Source of the DNA: JANPJV01 sp031425695
GTDB lineage: Bacteria; Pseudomonadota; Gammaproteobacteria; Xanthomonadales; SZUA-5
NCBI GenBank assembly: GCA_031425695.1
Contig: JANPJV010000049.1
Span: forward strand, 1 to 14,964
Length of the DNA stretch: 14,964 nt
Reading direction: 5' to 3'
Below the pieces are notes generated by a model. It made no database searches and was not told the origin of the DNA. It saw nothing but the letters and a program-made list of their open reading frames with translations. This document shows positions 14,427 to 14,964 of this stretch, one piece after another (within the stretch, counting starts at the first letter, position 1; every line of letters begins with the position of its first letter). Position numbers and translations under genes: made by a program.

Positions 14427-14673
14427 TGCAGCCTCATAACCGATGCCTTTAGTGGCGTGGAGTGAGAATGCAACCAGCGCAGCTGGAAAATGTTGCGCCG
14501 TTTCACATTCCGGAGAAATATATGCTTCTGTTTACACACTCCCCGTTATATTCGTGAGCACGCAATTCTCGGCTAGTTGATTATAGTAATCGCAGTATTC
14601 ATTACTCAATGAGGAAAAACCCCTACGAGATTAATTGGGTCTCCCTCAGACGCCGATACCCTGGGGCGGACTC
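14427..14673. other. AT-richer spacer upstream of the diguanylate cyclase
   Basis: This 247-bp stretch precedes the cyclase gene and should contain its promoter. It is visibly AT-richer than the genes around it. A TATATT on the minus strand (14522-14517) could be a -10, but I see no matching -35. No gene is supportable here. Confidence 0.35.
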
Positions 14674-14830
14674 TAGCAGGGTGTTGCAAAACACCCTGCT
14701 GGTGCGCGACAGGCATGTCGCGCCCGCAAATCGATCACGTAAGTGGTTGATTTGTCGTAAGCGAGTCCGGGCGTGCACCGGACTCGTGACCTGCAAAAGT
14801 GCAGGAAAGCACTTTTGCAGCATCCTGCTA
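14674..14830. mobile_element. MITE-like element: TA target duplication, terminal inverted repeats, five internal hairpins
   Basis: TA dinucleotides at 14674-14675 and 14829-14830 flank terminal inverted repeats GCAGGGTGTTGCAAAA (14676-14691) and, read inward on the other strand, GCAGGATGCTGCAAAA (14828-14813), matching at 14 of 16. The interior is almost wholly hairpins: 14675-14700 (11 bp, GCAA loop), 14704-14723 (8 bp, GGCA loop), 14727-14754 (12 pairs with two G-T, GTAA loop), 14762-14786 (9 bp) and 14791-14820 (12 bp). No coding sequence fits. TA duplication suggests a relative of IS630/Tc1-mariner elements (inference). Confidence 0.7.
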
Positions 14831-14964
14831 GTGTGGTGTGTCAGAAATAAGCATAATTAAGTCAGACAAGCTTTCCGGCCGCTCGGCCGACGCTTTCTAT
14901 GATCTGGTCAGCGCTCTTTCGCCAGACAAATGGCTTGGGGTCCGCGTTGTATCGCTTCAGGTAT
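14829..14964 (-). mobile_element. End of an IS630-family insertion sequence (runs off the window)
   Basis: The transposase tail at 14862-14964 is followed by about 30 bp of AT-rich non-coding DNA (GTGTGGTGTGTCAGAAAT at 14831-14848), which would be the element's terminal repeat. It abuts the TA at 14829-14830, as expected for an IS630 element. The other end is outside the window, so the terminal repeat cannot be confirmed here. Confidence 0.65.
14862..14964 (-). CDS. IS630-family transposase, C-terminal fragment (cut by window edge)
   Basis: The minus strand encodes 33 residues running in from the right edge to a TGA (complement of 14862-14864). The peptide includes YNADPKPFVWRKSADQIIES, the well-known C-terminal signature of IS630-type DDE transposases (N-x-x-P-K-P-F-V-W, then a K-x-A-D-x-I helix). 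The catalytic triad lies upstream, outside the window, so I cannot say whether the gene is intact. This stretch itself shows no frameshift. Confidence 0.85.
   Translation of the reverse strand, partial: YLKRYNADPKPFVWRKSADQIIESVGRAAGKLV

Noticed and set aside
14675..14820. Hairpin cluster as CRISPR, integron attC site or tRNA
   Set aside because: The hairpins differ in sequence and there are no regular repeats and spacers; no attC core sites are visible; no cloverleaf or T-loop sequence can be drawn.
14609..14860. 83-codon plus-strand frame over the MITE and IS end
   Set aside because: It runs through five hairpins and into the non-coding end of the IS; no protein character.

Overview
The window is GC-rich DNA from a gammaproteobacterium, most probably of the Lysobacterales/Xanthomonadales and perhaps near Rhodanobacteraceae (inference, not proven). 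Pointers are a poxvirus-type topoisomerase IB, a PadR plus ADOP-type orphan permease pair, GTAG-ended REP elements of the kind described in Stenotrophomonas, and a secreted protein ending in an F-x-N-G-F-E motif.

Layout. 3-344 (+): tail of an unrecognised proline/alanine-rich membrane-anchored protein. 495-1586 (-): topoisomerase IB. 1881-4323 (-): two acyl-CoA dehydrogenases resembling the small and large subunits of pimeloyl-CoA dehydrogenase. 4683-6794 (+), divergent from these: a bifunctional enoyl-CoA hydratase/3-hydroxyacyl-CoA dehydrogenase. Together these three genes give the first three steps of a beta-oxidation spiral; no thiolase or acyl-CoA ligase lies in the window. 7028-10023 (-): PadR regulator and ABC-type orphan permease with ATGA overlap, behind a readable promoter and operator. 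10284-12026 (-): CBS-domain protein followed by a CPA1 cation/proton antiporter. 12289-13257 (+): secreted propeller-like protein. 13497-14426 (-): REC-GGDEF diguanylate cyclase. 14674-14830: MITE-like element made of five hairpins. 14862 to the edge (-): C-terminus of an IS630-family transposase.

The coding content is mostly ordinary chromosomal housekeeping or accessory metabolism. The unusual content is between the genes: six long inverted-repeat structures in 15 kb, of at least five different sequence types. Two of them (359-498 and 10115-10269) are copies of one REPIN: two inverted REP units with GTAG at both outer ends, whose central stem keeps pairing through a compensatory base change. 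One supplies the stop codon of topoisomerase IB. A second highlight is the padR promoter, where an 8+8 bp palindrome covers the likely transcription start and its proximal half is also the Shine-Dalgarno sequence. I see no clear new defence or biosynthetic system; the best candidates for new biology are the repeat elements and the operator layout.
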